Source: an uncultured Collinsella sp. (GTDB taxonomy: Bacteria; Actinomycetota; Coriobacteriia; Coriobacteriales; Coriobacteriaceae). From it: a stretch of DNA of 33,395 nucleotides. The stretch's first letter is position 1. Every line of letters begins with the position of its first letter. The notes below the pieces were generated by a model that saw nothing but the letters and a program-made list of their open reading frames with translations, did no database searches and was not told the DNA's origin. Location: assembly GCA_958370325.1 (NCBI GenBank), contig CATXJW010000021.1, forward strand, positions 1 through 33,395. The letters run 5' to 3'. The position numbers and the translations under genes are program-made. Below, piece after piece: positions 22,062-31,114 of this stretch.

Positions 22062-24638
22062 TTACTTGTCGGCGGCTGCTTTCTTGGCAGTCGACTTCTT
22101 CGCGGTCGTCTTCTTGGCGGCAGTGGCTTTCTTAGCCGTCGTCTTCTTAGCCGTGCTCGCCTTGGTCGTAGTCTTGCGGCCGCGGGCGGGCTTCTTCTCC
22201 TTGGTCGGGCAGTCCATGTTGACGCAGATACGCCACGGACCGCGCGCCGTGTTGACCACCACGATGGGGGCGCCGCACTCGGGACAGGTCTCGCCCGTCG
22301 CCTCGAGCTTGCCACGCGCCGGCAGCGGATAGCTCACGCCGCAGTCATCGTAGTTGGTGCAGCGGATAAAGCGCTTGCCGCTCTTCTCGCTCTTGTGCGC
22401 GATCAGGTCGCCATGGCGTCCGGCCTCGGCACACACCTTGCACTCGCCCACTTTAAGGTCGGGCTCGTAGTTGGTGGGGCACGTCGGGTTCACGCAGATC
22501 TCGAAAGCCTTCTGGCGGAACGGCTGACACTTGATGCGCGGCGCACCGCACTCGGGGCACACGGCGGCCTCGCCCTCGAGCGGGCTCACCTTGACGCCGC
22601 TCGGCACCGGATAGGTCACGTCGCAGTCGGGCCAGCCCATGCAGCCAATGAAGCTGCCGCGGGTCTTGGCGCTCGTCTTCATAACCAGGTCCTTGCCGCA
22701 CTTGGGGCAGGTGCCCACGCGCGCATCGGCCGTGACGGCGTCGCTGATGGCGTCGCCGAGCTCCTGCGTATGCTTGAGCAGCTCGTCGAGCACGCCGGCC
22801 AGCAGCGCACGCGAGTGCGTCACGACATGCTCTTCGGTGTCCTCGCCGCGCTCGACGCGAGTCATGTCGCCGTCGAGCTCGCTGGTCATATCGGGGCTCG
22901 TGATGCGCGGGGCAAACTGCGTCAGCGCGTCGATGATGGCGATGCCCAGCTGGCTCGGCTCAACGGGATCGTTTTTGAGGTAGCGCACGGCGTACAGGCG
23001 CTCGATGATGCTCGCGCGCGTGGACTTGGTGCCCAGGCCGCGCTTTTCCATCTCCTGCACGAGCTTGCCCTGGCTGTAGCGCGCGGGCGGCTCGGTCTGC
23101 TTGGCCTCAAGCTTAATGTCGAACACGTCGACCGTGTCGCCCTGCTCCAGCGGCGGCATCTGCTCGTCGCGCTTGAGTCCGTACGGGTACGCCTCGCGGA
23201 AACCCGGGGTCACGAGCACATCGCCCGAAGCCACGAACGGCTCACCGTTCACATCGAGCTCGAGTTTGGTGTTCTCGATAGTCGCGGGACCCATGAGCGT
23301 CGCCAGGAAGCGGCGGGCGATGAGGTCGTAGAGCTTGCGCTGGCCGCCATCGAGCGTGGACGGATCGCCCTCGCCCGTGGGGTAGATAGGCGGGTGGTCG
23401 GTGGTTTCGACTTTGCCGCGCGTGGGCTTCATGGGACCGGCGAGCACCTTTTTGCACACGGGTGCCAGCGCCGGGTTGATCTTTGCCAGGTCGCTCACCA
23501 CGGCACCCAGGTCGAGCGTCGCGGGGTACACGGTGTTGTCGACACGCGGATAGCTGATGAGGCCCGCCATGTAGAGGGACTCGGCGATGCGCATCGTACG
23601 CGCAGGCGAGATGCCCTCGGCCGCGGCGGCAGCCTGCAGCGAGGTCGTCGCGAACGGCGTGGGCGGCTGCTGCTTACGGGAGCGCTTGGTCACCGCGGCG
23701 ACGGTTGCCGTCGTAGCGCCGTCGACGTGGCCGTACGCCGTCTCGGCAGCATCTTTGTCGGTAAAACGTGTCGTCTTGTGCGCAATCTTAAAGCGGTCAT
23801 CCTCGGCAGCACCCTGAGCGGCACCCATGCCGCGAATCTGCCAATAGTCCTCGGGCACAAACGCCATGCGTTCGCGTTCGCGCTCGACCACCAGGGCGAG
23901 CGTCGGCGTCTGCACGCGGCCGGCGGAGCGCACGTTGCCAAAGCCGCCAAACTTGGCGAGCGTCAGGTAGCGCGTGAGCACCGCGCCCCAAATGAGGTCG
24001 ATGTGCTGGCGGCTCTCGCCGGCGTCGGCCAGATTCTGGTCGAGCGAGACAAGATTATCGAAGGCCTGCGTAATCTCGGCCTTGGTAAATGAAGAATACT
24101 GGGCGCGGGCGACCGGCAAGTCCGGCGCGACCTCGCGCACCTTGTTGAGAGCGTCCGAACCGATCAGCTCACCCTCGCGATCGAAGTCCGTGGCGATGAT
24201 GACGCTGTCGGACTTTTTAGCGAGGTTCTTGAGCGAACGAATGAGCTCCTTCTCGGCCGGCAGCTTAATGACGGGCGCCCAGGTGAGATAAGGCAGGCTC
24301 TCGAGCTTCCAGCCCTTGATGGAAATGCCGTCGGCAAGGAACGGCTTGCGCTTGGTGTCGTACGGCGGGCGGGCCAGGCCATCGGGCATATCGGCCGGCA
24401 GCATCTCGCCGTCCTCCGTGACCGAATACCAGCCCAGCTTTTTATCGAACAGCACGCTGTCGCAAAAATCGGGCGCCAGGATGTGACCGGCAAGGCCGAT
24501 GGTCACGCACTCCTCGCCCTTCCACTCAAAACGGTAGATGGCGGTGTTGTACACCTTGTCCTTTTTGGGCTTACCCGTGGACAGACGCTCGGCGATCTGA
24601 CGCGCGGCGTCGTTTTTCTCGGCGATGATGAGCTTCAA
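22062..24638 (-). CDS. topA: Type IA DNA topoisomerase, archaeal-like topoisomerase I, with Lys-rich tail
   Basis: The product is 858 residues. It relaxes negative supercoils by a single-strand break. The Toprim domain includes IIAEKNDAARQIAERL at the start and DFDREGE (151-157), which binds Mg. The active-site Tyr is 363 in ISYPRVDNT. Sequence style at the N-terminus and around the active site is closer to archaeal topoisomerase I than to the usual bacterial TopA. From about residue 660, four Cys4 zinc ribbons follow. The last 45 residues are a Lys/Ala/Thr tail (KKTTAKKAT type) like histone H1. The start is TTG at 24638 with AGGAG six bases upstream. Confidence 0.9.
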   Translation of the reverse strand: MKLIIAEKNDAARQIAERLSTGKPKKDKVYNTAIYRFEWKGEECVTIGLAGHILAPDFCDSVLFDKKLGWYSVTEDGEMLPADMPDGLARPPYDTKRKPFLADGISIKGWKLESLPYLTWAPVIKLPAEKELIRSLKNLAKKSDSVIIATDFDREGELIGSDALNKVREVAPDLPVARAQYSSFTKAEITQAFDNLVSLDQNLADAGESRQHIDLIWGAVLTRYLTLAKFGGFGNVRSAGRVQTPTLALVVERERERMAFVPEDYWQIRGMGAAQGAAEDDRFKIAHKTTRFTDKDAAETAYGHVDGATTATVAAVTKRSRKQQPPTPFATTSLQAAAAAEGISPARTMRIAESLYMAGLISYPRVDNTVYPATLDLGAVVSDLAKINPALAPVCKKVLAGPMKPTRGKVETTDHPPIYPTGEGDPSTLDGGQRKLYDLIARRFLATLMGPATIENTKLELDVNGEPFVASGDVLVTPGFREAYPYGLKRDEQMPPLEQGDTVDVFDIKLEAKQTEPPARYSQGKLVQEMEKRGLGTKSTRASIIERLYAVRYLKNDPVEPSQLGIAIIDALTQFAPRITSPDMTSELDGDMTRVERGEDTEEHVVTHSRALLAGVLDELLKHTQELGDAISDAVTADARVGTCPKCGKDLVMKTSAKTRGSFIGCMGWPDCDVTYPVPSGVKVSPLEGEAAVCPECGAPRIKCQPFRQKAFEICVNPTCPTNYEPDLKVGECKVCAEAGRHGDLIAHKSEKSGKRFIRCTNYDDCGVSYPLPARGKLEATGETCPECGAPIVVVNTARGPWRICVNMDCPTKEKKPARGRKTTTKASTAKKTTAKKATAAKKTTAKKSTAKKAAADK

Positions 24639-24692
24639 AAGAGGCTCCTATCTCGTATCTCTGCGGCTACGCCCGCCCGTATGGCGGCCGAC

Positions 24693-25376
24693 TTACGCCC
24701 TTGCTTGCTCAATCTGCCCGATGAGCCAATCGCACCAGGCATCCATGCCCTCGCCCTTGCGCGCGCTCACGGCAAACCGCGGCGCCTGCGGATTGAGGTC
24801 ATCGAGTGTCTTAGTATACCTATCCATGTCAAAATCGAAAGCCGGAGCCACGTCGACCTTGTTGAGCAGCTGCGCGCCGGCGTGCTGGAAGATGCCCGGG
24901 TACTTGATGGGCTTGTCGTCGCCCTCGGGCACCGAGAGAATCATGATGGACAGGTTCTCGCCCAGGTCAAAGTCGACCGGGCAGACCAGGTTACCCACGT
25001 TTTCGATAAAGATGACGTCGATGTTCTCCAGACCCACAGCCTGGTCGAAGGCATCGACGGCCTCCATGATCATGTTGCCCTCGAGGTGGCACAGGCCGCC
25101 CGTGTTGATCTGGATGGCGGGCATGCCGGCTTCCTTCATGGTGATGGCGTCGACGTCCGAGGCGATATCGCCCTCGATGACGGCGCAGCGCAAGCCGGCC
25201 TTGTCGCGCAGGCGCTCGTTGGTGCCCAGGATCGTGGTGGTCTTGCCCGAACCGGGGCTCGACAAGACGTTGATCACGTAGGTGTTTGTCTCATTAAATC
25301 GCTGGCGCAGCTGATCTGCCAGGCGCTCGTTGCGCGACAGGATCGGCGACGCGATATCAATCGTTTTCTCAGCCAT
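24693..25376 (-). CDS. hypB: Hydrogenase nickel-incorporation GTPase HypB
   Basis: The product is 227 residues. HypB uses GTP to help deliver nickel to [NiFe]-hydrogenase. The P-loop is SSPGSGKTT (39-47). Metal-site residues Cys96-His97 (GGLCH) and Cys132 (NLVCPVD) are present. ALLNKVD-type recognition appears as QLLNKVD. The His-rich N-terminal nickel store seen in some HypB proteins is absent. It lies 55 bp after hypA with AAGGAG before the ATG at 25376. No hypC-F or hydrogenase gene is in the window. Confidence 0.94.
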   Translation of the reverse strand: MAEKTIDIASPILSRNERLADQLRQRFNETNTYVINVLSSPGSGKTTTILGTNERLRDKAGLRCAVIEGDIASDVDAITMKEAGMPAIQINTGGLCHLEGNMIMEAVDAFDQAVGLENIDVIFIENVGNLVCPVDFDLGENLSIMILSVPEGDDKPIKYPGIFQHAGAQLLNKVDVAPAFDFDMDRYTKTLDDLNPQAPRFAVSARKGEGMDAWCDWLIGQIEQARA

Positions 25377-25431
25377 ACTTAGCGCTCCTTACTTTGGCCC
25401 CTTTATACCCCATCACTAGATGGCTGGCGGG

Positions 25432-25788
25432 CTAATCGTCGGGGGTTTCGATTTCGATACTGGCGATGTCGAGCTCGCGGCCGTGCAGTAGGCGCACGTT
25501 GGCGCCGCCACATTGGGGGCAGCGGCAATGAAAGCGGTCGTGCTCAAAGACCTCGCCGCAGTCCAGGCACTCGCTTTGTGGATGGACCTCCTCCACGGCA
25601 AGCTCGCAGCCGCGCGTGAGCGGGTCCTCGTCGCGAAATGTCTCCCAGGCAAAGTCGAGCGCCTCGCGCACGACCTCGGTCATATCCCCGATACGCAGCG
25701 TTACCAAAACGGCGCGCGAGGCCCCCGCCCCACGCGCCGCGCGAATCACTGTATCGAGTATGCCGTTGACAATGCCAACCTCGTGCAT
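25432..25788 (-). CDS. hypA: Hydrogenase maturation nickel metallochaperone HypA
   Basis: The product is 118 residues. The N-terminal MHE supplies the nickel ligands (His2). The zinc site has CLDC (74-77) and CPQC (90-93). Length and order match HypA. It hands nickel to HypB and the hydrogenase large subunit. It starts 6 bp after the tatC stop with GAGGAG upstream, so it is co-transcribed with the Tat genes. Confidence 0.94.
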   Translation of the reverse strand: MHEVGIVNGILDTVIRAARGAGASRAVLVTLRIGDMTEVVREALDFAWETFRDEDPLTRGCELAVEEVHPQSECLDCGEVFEHDRFHCRCPQCGGANVRLLHGRELDIASIEIETPDD

Positions 25789-25794
25789 ACCGAT

Positions 25795-26586
25795 TTACTC
25801 CTCGTCGTCCTCGTCGTCCGAGAACAGGTCCAGACGGCTCACGAACAGGCCCTCCTTGCCCTCGCGCGCGGTAATGACCACGCGAGCGATGGCGAGCGAA
25901 ATCTCGTAGAGCGAGAGCAGGGCGCCATACATGAGACCCAGCGTAACGGGCGAGCCGTCGGGCGTAATCACAGCCGAACCCACGAGCAGGCCTACGTACA
26001 CGTAGCGCCAGGCGCTGCGGAAGGCCGCATAGGACACGATGTGGAAAACGGACAGGTAGAAGATGATGAGCGGCAGCTCAAACGCCACACCAAAGCCGAT
26101 CATAAAGAGCAGCTCCATGTTGACGTAGTTCTCCAGGTCGGGCAGCGCCGTAGCGACAGCCGAGGTCTCGCCGATGAGCCACTCAAAGCCCGCCGGGATG
26201 ATGATGAAGTAGCAGAAGATGGCACCCAGGAAGAACAGCACCGTCGAGGCGAGCACCGTGGGCACAACCCACTTGCGCTCGTTGGGGCGCAGTGCCGGCA
26301 GGAAAAATGCCAGGATCTGCCAGATGATCATGGGCGTGCACATGACCACGGCCATCTTGATGGCCAGTGAGAAGCGCAGGCCAAAACCGCCGAGCGTGGT
26401 GGTGATGTAGAACTTACCGTCCGGCACAAAGGAGCGGATGGGGTCTTCCAAGATGTCGAGCACCACGGGTGTGGCGAAATACAGCACGATAGCGGCGGCA
26501 AACACCGACACGACCACGATGGTCAGGCGGCGACGAAGCTCTCCCAGGTGATCGAAGAGCGGCATACGCGCAGGTCCGATAGGCAT
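25795..26586 (-). CDS. tatC: Twin-arginine translocase subunit TatC
   Basis: The product is 263 residues with six membrane segments. The conserved cytoplasmic start PLFDHLGELRRRL (9-21) contacts the twin-arginine signal. FFLPALRPNERKW is the conserved first cytoplasmic loop. The end is acidic (DDEDDEE). It forms the receptor of the Tat pathway, which exports folded proteins. Its ATG overlaps the stop of the TatA/B gene as TAATG. Confidence 0.95.
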   Translation of the reverse strand: MPIGPARMPLFDHLGELRRRLTIVVVSVFAAAIVLYFATPVVLDILEDPIRSFVPDGKFYITTTLGGFGLRFSLAIKMAVVMCTPMIIWQILAFFLPALRPNERKWVVPTVLASTVLFFLGAIFCYFIIIPAGFEWLIGETSAVATALPDLENYVNMELLFMIGFGVAFELPLIIFYLSVFHIVSYAAFRSAWRYVYVGLLVGSAVITPDGSPVTLGLMYGALLSLYEISLAIARVVITAREGKEGLFVSRLDLFSDDEDDEE

Positions 26587-27173
26587 TACTCATCGCCTCC
26601 CTTCGGGGCGTCGGCGGCAGCAGCGTCGTCCTCGGCCTCGAGCTCGCGAGCGAGCTGGTCGACGACGGCCTTGCGCTTGCGGGGACGGCGGGCGTAGAGG
26701 TCAGCCGTCGTGGGCTCTGCCGGCTCGGGCTCGGGCTCCGGCTCTGCAGTGGAAGCGGACTCGGCGGCGGCATCGGCGGACCCGGCGTCGGCGCCCTCGG
26801 TCGCAGGCTCCTCAGCAGCACCTTCGCCCTCAGCAGCACCCTCGCTCGCGGCCTTCTCGGCAGCAAGACGAGCGCGACGCTCGGCAAAGGTCTCCTTCTT
26901 GGCGGGCGCTGCCGTCTCGGCGGCATCCTCGTCCGCATCGGAATCGTCGTCGGTCGCAGCAGCCTTCTTGGGCTTGACCGGGGCCGACGCGGCCTCGCTC
27001 ACCGGATCGATAATCTCGGACTGAACAACGGCCGTCATCTTTTCCTGCGTCTCGCGGAACTGACGGATGGCACGGCCGATCGTGCGGCCCATCTGCGGGA
27101 GCTTATCCGGGCCAAACAGCAAAAAGCCGAAGACCACGATGATCGCGAGCTCACCCTCTCCAATACCAAACAC
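26586..27173 (-). CDS. tatA: TatA/TatB-family translocase protein with long acidic tail
   Basis: The product is 195 residues from a GTG at 27173 with GGAGG five bases upstream. The N-terminal segment FGIGEGELAIIVVFGFLLFG is the single membrane helix, followed by the amphipathic helix PDKLPQMGRTIGRAIRQF. These are TatA/TatB features; a glutamate at position 7 is more TatB-like. Residues 60-195 are Ala/Glu-rich and disordered, with an EPEPEPEP run and a basic RRPRKRKA patch. It precedes tatC in a translationally coupled pair. It may do both TatA and TatB duties. Confidence 0.9.
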   Translation of the reverse strand: MFGIGEGELAIIVVFGFLLFGPDKLPQMGRTIGRAIRQFRETQEKMTAVVQSEIIDPVSEAASAPVKPKKAAATDDDSDADEDAAETAAPAKKETFAERRARLAAEKAASEGAAEGEGAAEEPATEGADAGSADAAAESASTAEPEPEPEPAEPTTADLYARRPRKRKAVVDQLARELEAEDDAAAADAPKGGDE

Positions 27174-27326
27174 ACATACCTCCAAGGCTCGATGTGAGTC
27201 GAGCCCGCACCGCGCCATTCGGCCGGAACTCGTCTATTCATTCGGTCAAGTATAGCGCCCGGACGCCAAAACGTCCGAGCGCATCACAAACATATGCCAA
27301 ACGGCACGCCCTTTTGGGGGCAAAGA

Positions 27327-27641
27327 TTATGCAGCGGTGATCGAAATCTCCTGGTCGACGCCCAACAGCTGAACCACGCGCATCACCGGGGGCTGCACGT
27401 TGACGCAGCTAAAACGCTTACCATGATCAGCTGCGTGGTGCGCGGCGCCCACGAGCACGCCAATGCCCGTCGAATCGATGTAGCTCACCTGGGCAAAATC
27501 GAGCTCAACGGCCTCAGTGGGCTGCTCAAGCGCCAGGTCGATGGCATTGCGCAGGCTATCGGCGTTAGAGATATCGATCTCGCCGGTTACCTTAATGGTG
27601 TAGAGCTCTGGCGTGGGGTTGGTTGAAATACCCAAATCCAT
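27327..27641 (-). CDS. STAS-domain anti-sigma-factor antagonist
   Basis: The product is 104 residues and is a single STAS domain (SpoIIAA/RsbV type). The phosphorylation site is Ser57 in YIDSTGIGVLVG. In the family, dephosphorylated protein binds an anti-sigma kinase and frees a sigma factor. No kinase, phosphatase or sigma gene is adjacent. The ATG at 27641 has AAGGAG seven bases upstream. It lies 51 bp after an aminotransferase gene. Confidence 0.88.
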   Translation of the reverse strand: MDLGISTNPTPELYTIKVTGEIDISNADSLRNAIDLALEQPTEAVELDFAQVSYIDSTGIGVLVGAAHHAADHGKRFSCVNVQPPVMRVVQLLGVDQEISITAA

Positions 27642-27692
27642 GTATACGCTCCTTTACGTATCGAACGTGCGGATAGTACGGGAAGCCGCGCG

Positions 27693-28997
27693 TTAGGCGC
27701 GCTCGGCACGCGCAAGCTCGGCAGCAACAAGCTTAACGGCCAGCACCAGCACATCGAGCGCGGCCTCCAGGTCCTCGACCGTGGGATAGCTCGGCGCGAT
27801 GCGAATGTTGGTGTCGCGCGGGTCCTTGCCATAGGGCCAGGTAGCACCGGCCGGCGTGAGCTTGACGCCCAAGTCGGCGCAAAGCGCGGCGACCTTTTGG
27901 GCCGAGCCCTCGGGACCATCGAAGCTTACAAAGTAGCCGCCGCGGGGATGCGTCCAGGTGGCGCAGCCCGTATCGCCCAGGCCCTCGGTGAGCTTGCGCT
28001 CGACGGCCTCAAAGCGCGGGCGCAGGAACTCGGCATGCTTTTTCATGTGCTCCTTGACCGCCTCGATGGTGGGAAGGAAGCGCACGTGACGCAGCTGGTT
28101 GAGCTTGTCGGCGCTGATAAGGCCGGCCTTCAGGCGCTTGGAGAACTCGGCGATGACCGCGGGGCTCGCACCGATAAAGCCGATGCCGGCGCCCGGGAAG
28201 GTGATCTTGGACGTCGAGGCAAAGGCCACCACGCGGTCCTCGGTGCCCGCCGCGCGAGCGAGGTCAAAGATGTTTGCGAGCTCGTCGGTCTCGTCGTACA
28301 GGTCGTGCACGCAGTAGGCGTTGTCCCAGAAGATGCGGAAATCGGGCGCGGCCGTGGGCATCTCGACCAGGCGGCGCACAGTGTCCTCGCTAAAGGTAAT
28401 GCCCGTGGGGTTGGAATACTTGGGCACGCACCAGATACCCTTGATGGAATCGTCGGCGGCAACGAGGCGCTCGATCTCGTCCATGTCGGGGCCGTTGTCG
28501 GTCATCGCGACGGGGACGTTCTCGATGCCCAAGTCGGCGGTGATGCCAAAGTGGCGATCGTAGCCGGGAACGGGGCACAGGAACTTGACCTTCTCACCGT
28601 CGTGCGCGGCCTCGTAGGCGTCCCAGGGCTCGCTGCCGCACGAGCCACAGCGCCAGAACATGCCGGCGATGTCATGCTCGATCAAAAGGCTCGACGAACC
28701 CAGCACGAGTGTCTGCTCGGCGGGGCAGCCCAGGAACTCCGCTGCCAGCTTGCGTGCCGAGGGAATGCCCTCGAAGCAGCCGTAGTTGGAGCAGTCGACG
28801 TTGCCGTCGTGCAGATCGGCGTCGGCGTTGAGGATATCGAGCATGGGGCGCGAGATGTCCACCTGGGAGGGCGACGGCTTGCCGCGGGCCATGTCAAGCG
28901 CCAGACCCTTGGCCTTGACCTCGGCGACCTCGGCTTTGAGCGCCTCGATGGCGGCATCGAGTTCGGTGGTTTCCATCTTCTGGTAGATCGTCTGCAT
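27693..28997 (-). CDS. Class I aminotransferase (actinobacterial aspartate aminotransferase type)
   Basis: The product is 434 residues. It is a PLP enzyme of the group found mainly in Actinobacteria. Visible are LDMARGKPSPSQVDISRP near the start, VPKYSNPTGITFSEDTVRR, the IFWDNAYCVHDLY stretch with the PLP-ring aspartate, and the PLP lysine in FASTSKITFPGAG. RIAPSYPTVEDLEAA carries the carboxylate-binding Arg. It probably transfers the amino group of aspartate or a related amino acid. The ATG at 28997 has AAAGG upstream. Confidence 0.88.
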   Translation of the reverse strand: MQTIYQKMETTELDAAIEALKAEVAEVKAKGLALDMARGKPSPSQVDISRPMLDILNADADLHDGNVDCSNYGCFEGIPSARKLAAEFLGCPAEQTLVLGSSSLLIEHDIAGMFWRCGSCGSEPWDAYEAAHDGEKVKFLCPVPGYDRHFGITADLGIENVPVAMTDNGPDMDEIERLVAADDSIKGIWCVPKYSNPTGITFSEDTVRRLVEMPTAAPDFRIFWDNAYCVHDLYDETDELANIFDLARAAGTEDRVVAFASTSKITFPGAGIGFIGASPAVIAEFSKRLKAGLISADKLNQLRHVRFLPTIEAVKEHMKKHAEFLRPRFEAVERKLTEGLGDTGCATWTHPRGGYFVSFDGPEGSAQKVAALCADLGVKLTPAGATWPYGKDPRDTNIRIAPSYPTVEDLEAALDVLVLAVKLVAAELARAERA

Positions 28998-29146
28998 GGG
29001 TGCGACCTTTCGCGAAGCGGTACGTTGCAGTTCGTCTAAGTATAGACCGCCATCGTCGCAACGTTATGAAGCCGTGATAGATTAAGTTCATCGCAATGAA
29101 TTACGAATCGCCGCGCATGCCGGCGTGGGGCGCCCAAGGAGGCACT

Positions 29147-29401
29147 ATGGAGTACGGATTGTTTCAGGCCGAGGAATTCGGCGACCTGCAGCGCCTGGTC
29201 GACGGACTGTTTTACGACCGCCACGCCATCGACCGCCTCGATTTGATCGTACAGGCCGAAATCTTGGACCTGGCGCCCGATCTCATGGAAATCGTCAACC
29301 TGCTGCCGCCCGGCTATTACGACCGCCAGTCACTTTGCGACCAGCTCAACTCCGCCTTGGCCGCCCACGGCTGGGGTGCCGTCTACGGAACGGTGGAATA
29401 A
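29147..29401 (+). CDS. Small protein of unknown function
   Basis: The product is 84 residues. It has a strong AAGGAGG site four bases before the ATG at 29147, and a terminator soon after its stop. It is acidic and mostly helical, ending in LPPGYYDRQSLCDQLNSAL followed by a short Gly/Tyr-rich end. Codon use matches neighbours. No family recognised. Confidence 0.75.
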   Translation: MEYGLFQAEEFGDLQRLVDGLFYDRHAIDRLDLIVQAEILDLAPDLMEIVNLLPPGYYDRQSLCDQLNSALAAHGWGAVYGTVE

Positions 29402-29406
29402 ACCTC

Positions 29407-29435
29407 GTCATTTAAGAACGTCCCCAATGACTAAA
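29407..29435. repeat. REP-like element C
   Basis: GTCATT (29407-29412) is inverted at AATGAC (29426-29431), enclosing AAGAACGTCCCC. CGTCCCCAATGACTAAA matches element A with one mismatch. The sequence style is that of REP elements mobilised by RAYT transposases (family knowledge). Confidence 0.6.
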
Positions 29436-29470
29436 ACGCCGCTTGTGATGGTGTTCACAGGCGGCGTTTT
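29433..29470. terminator. Bidirectional terminator
   Basis: AAAACGCCGC (29433-29442) pairs with GCGGCGTTTT (29461-29470), extended by TTGTGA/TTCACA pairs. It lies between the small plus-strand gene and nhaA and can serve both. Confidence 0.85.
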
Positions 29471-29487
29471 CAATCTTGTATGTGCTT

Positions 29488-30846
29488 TTACTCGTCCTTG
29501 GGCGCGGGGCGCTTGCAGATCACACTCATGTAGATCATGCCGAGCACGGCAGCGGTGACCGAACCGGCAAGGATGGCGGCCTTGGCAGCCAGAACCTCAA
29601 ACTGGGCCGTCGGGAAGGCAAGGCCGCTGATGAGAATCGACATGGTAAAGCCGATACCGCCCAGAATGCCCACGCCGGCAATCATGTGCCAGTTGACATT
29701 GTGCGGCAGCTCGCAGGCCTTAAGCTTAACCAGGGCAAACGTCATACCAAAGATGCCGATCGGCTTGCCCAGCAGCATGCCAAAGTACACGCCGAGCGTC
29801 ACCGGGTCGGTGAGCAGCGTGCTCATGTCCACGCCCACTAGGCGAACCTGTGCGTTCACGAACGCAAAGACTGGCAGGATCACAAAGTTGACCGGCGTGG
29901 AGATCAGACGCTCCATGCGGATGAGCGGCGGGGTCACGCGGTGCATGACGCGCTCGACCTTGGTGGTCGAGACGGTAAAGTCATGCTGGCCCAGGATGTG
30001 CGCCTCGTCGTCGTAGCGGTCATCGAGCAGCGGCAGGCACTCGCCCAGCCAATCGGTAAGGCTATCGAGCTTGACGCCGCACTTGGCCGGAATGGTGAAG
30101 GCTAGGATGACGCCGGCAAGCGTGGCATGTACGCCGCTCTTGAACATGCAGAACCACAACAGCAGACCCAGTACCGAATACGGGGCAAGGCGGTAATGCT
30201 GCGTCTTGTTGAGCCACACGAGCGCGCAGGTCACAAGCGCGGCGGCGCCCAACCAAAACGGATTGGGGCTCTGACCGTAGAAGATGGCGATGGCGGCGAT
30301 GGAGATGAGGTCGTCGGCGATGGCGAGCGTCGAGAAGAACACGCGCACGCCGTTGGGCACGCGATTGCCCAAAAGCGACAGCACGCCCAGCGCGAAGGCA
30401 ATATCGGTTGCCATGGGGATGGCCCAACCGTTGCGGGCGCCGGCATGGTTAAAGATCAGGTAGATGCAGGCGGGAACGACGACGCCGCCCACGGCCGCCA
30501 GCATGGGAAGCATAGCCTGACGTGGATTCTTGAGCTCACCGACCGTCATCTCGTACTTAAGCTCAATGCCCACCAACAAAAAGAAAATCGCCATGAGGAA
30601 GTCGTTGACGAAAAGCTCGACGGTGAGACCGGCTGTAAGGTTGCCCAGGCCCACATACAGCGGGGTCTCCAAAAAGTGATGGATGGCCTCGTAGGCATCG
30701 GTATTGGCGCAAATGACGGCGGCGATGGCGGCGAAGACCATGACGGCGGCGGAAATCGTGCCGTTCTCGGCGATGCGCTCCCAGATATCGTGACGCTCAA
30801 AGCGCTTGCGCTCACGAACGTTGAACAGCTGCTCAGTTGCTGCCAT
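29488..30846 (-). CDS. nhaA: NhaA-type sodium/proton antiporter
   Basis: The product is 452 residues with about 12 membrane segments. It exchanges external protons for internal sodium and supports pH and salt tolerance. The ion-binding aspartates are D178-D179 in LAIADDLISI and D148 in ATDIAFALG, equal to D163/D164 and D133 of E. coli NhaA. GIELKYEMTVGEL is also characteristic. A longer cytoplasmic loop lies around residues 270-310 (DDRYDDEAHILGQHD). The ATG at 30846 has AAAGGAG upstream, next to a short ACGGGA/TCCCGT hairpin (30861-30876). Confidence 0.94.
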   Translation of the reverse strand: MAATEQLFNVRERKRFERHDIWERIAENGTISAAVMVFAAIAAVICANTDAYEAIHHFLETPLYVGLGNLTAGLTVELFVNDFLMAIFFLLVGIELKYEMTVGELKNPRQAMLPMLAAVGGVVVPACIYLIFNHAGARNGWAIPMATDIAFALGVLSLLGNRVPNGVRVFFSTLAIADDLISIAAIAIFYGQSPNPFWLGAAALVTCALVWLNKTQHYRLAPYSVLGLLLWFCMFKSGVHATLAGVILAFTIPAKCGVKLDSLTDWLGECLPLLDDRYDDEAHILGQHDFTVSTTKVERVMHRVTPPLIRMERLISTPVNFVILPVFAFVNAQVRLVGVDMSTLLTDPVTLGVYFGMLLGKPIGIFGMTFALVKLKACELPHNVNWHMIAGVGILGGIGFTMSILISGLAFPTAQFEVLAAKAAILAGSVTAAVLGMIYMSVICKRPAPKDE

Positions 30847-31054
30847 GGGCGGCTCCTTTCACGGGATGGCTCCCGTCTTAAAAAAGCACGGCCCGCCCAA
30901 GTGGCGGCGCCGCGCTCTAACGTATTACGCTTGCATCTAGCCTACCCCGCACGACAAGCACGCAGGCGTGGCCGAAAAGCGGAACCACAGGTTGAACATT
31001 ATTTGCTCAACGGCACGGGCACGCCTGTCCAAGAGACGACGCGGCGCCGTGCAC

Positions 31055-31095
31055 AAAAAAACGACCGGAGCGCGGGGCGTCCGCAATCCGGTCGT
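31055..31095 (-). terminator. Intrinsic terminator after ppaC
   Basis: On the minus strand ACGACCGGA pairs with TCCGGTCGT (31061-31069 and 31087-31095), followed by seven U. It is about 20 bp after the ppaC stop codon. Confidence 0.9.
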
Positions 31096-31114
31096 GGCGT
31101 TTGGTCAACTAAAC

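Noticed and set aside
22038..24092. 684-codon open frame on the plus strand
   Set aside because: It is antisense to topA, whose motifs are unmistakable; high GC content creates long shadow frames.
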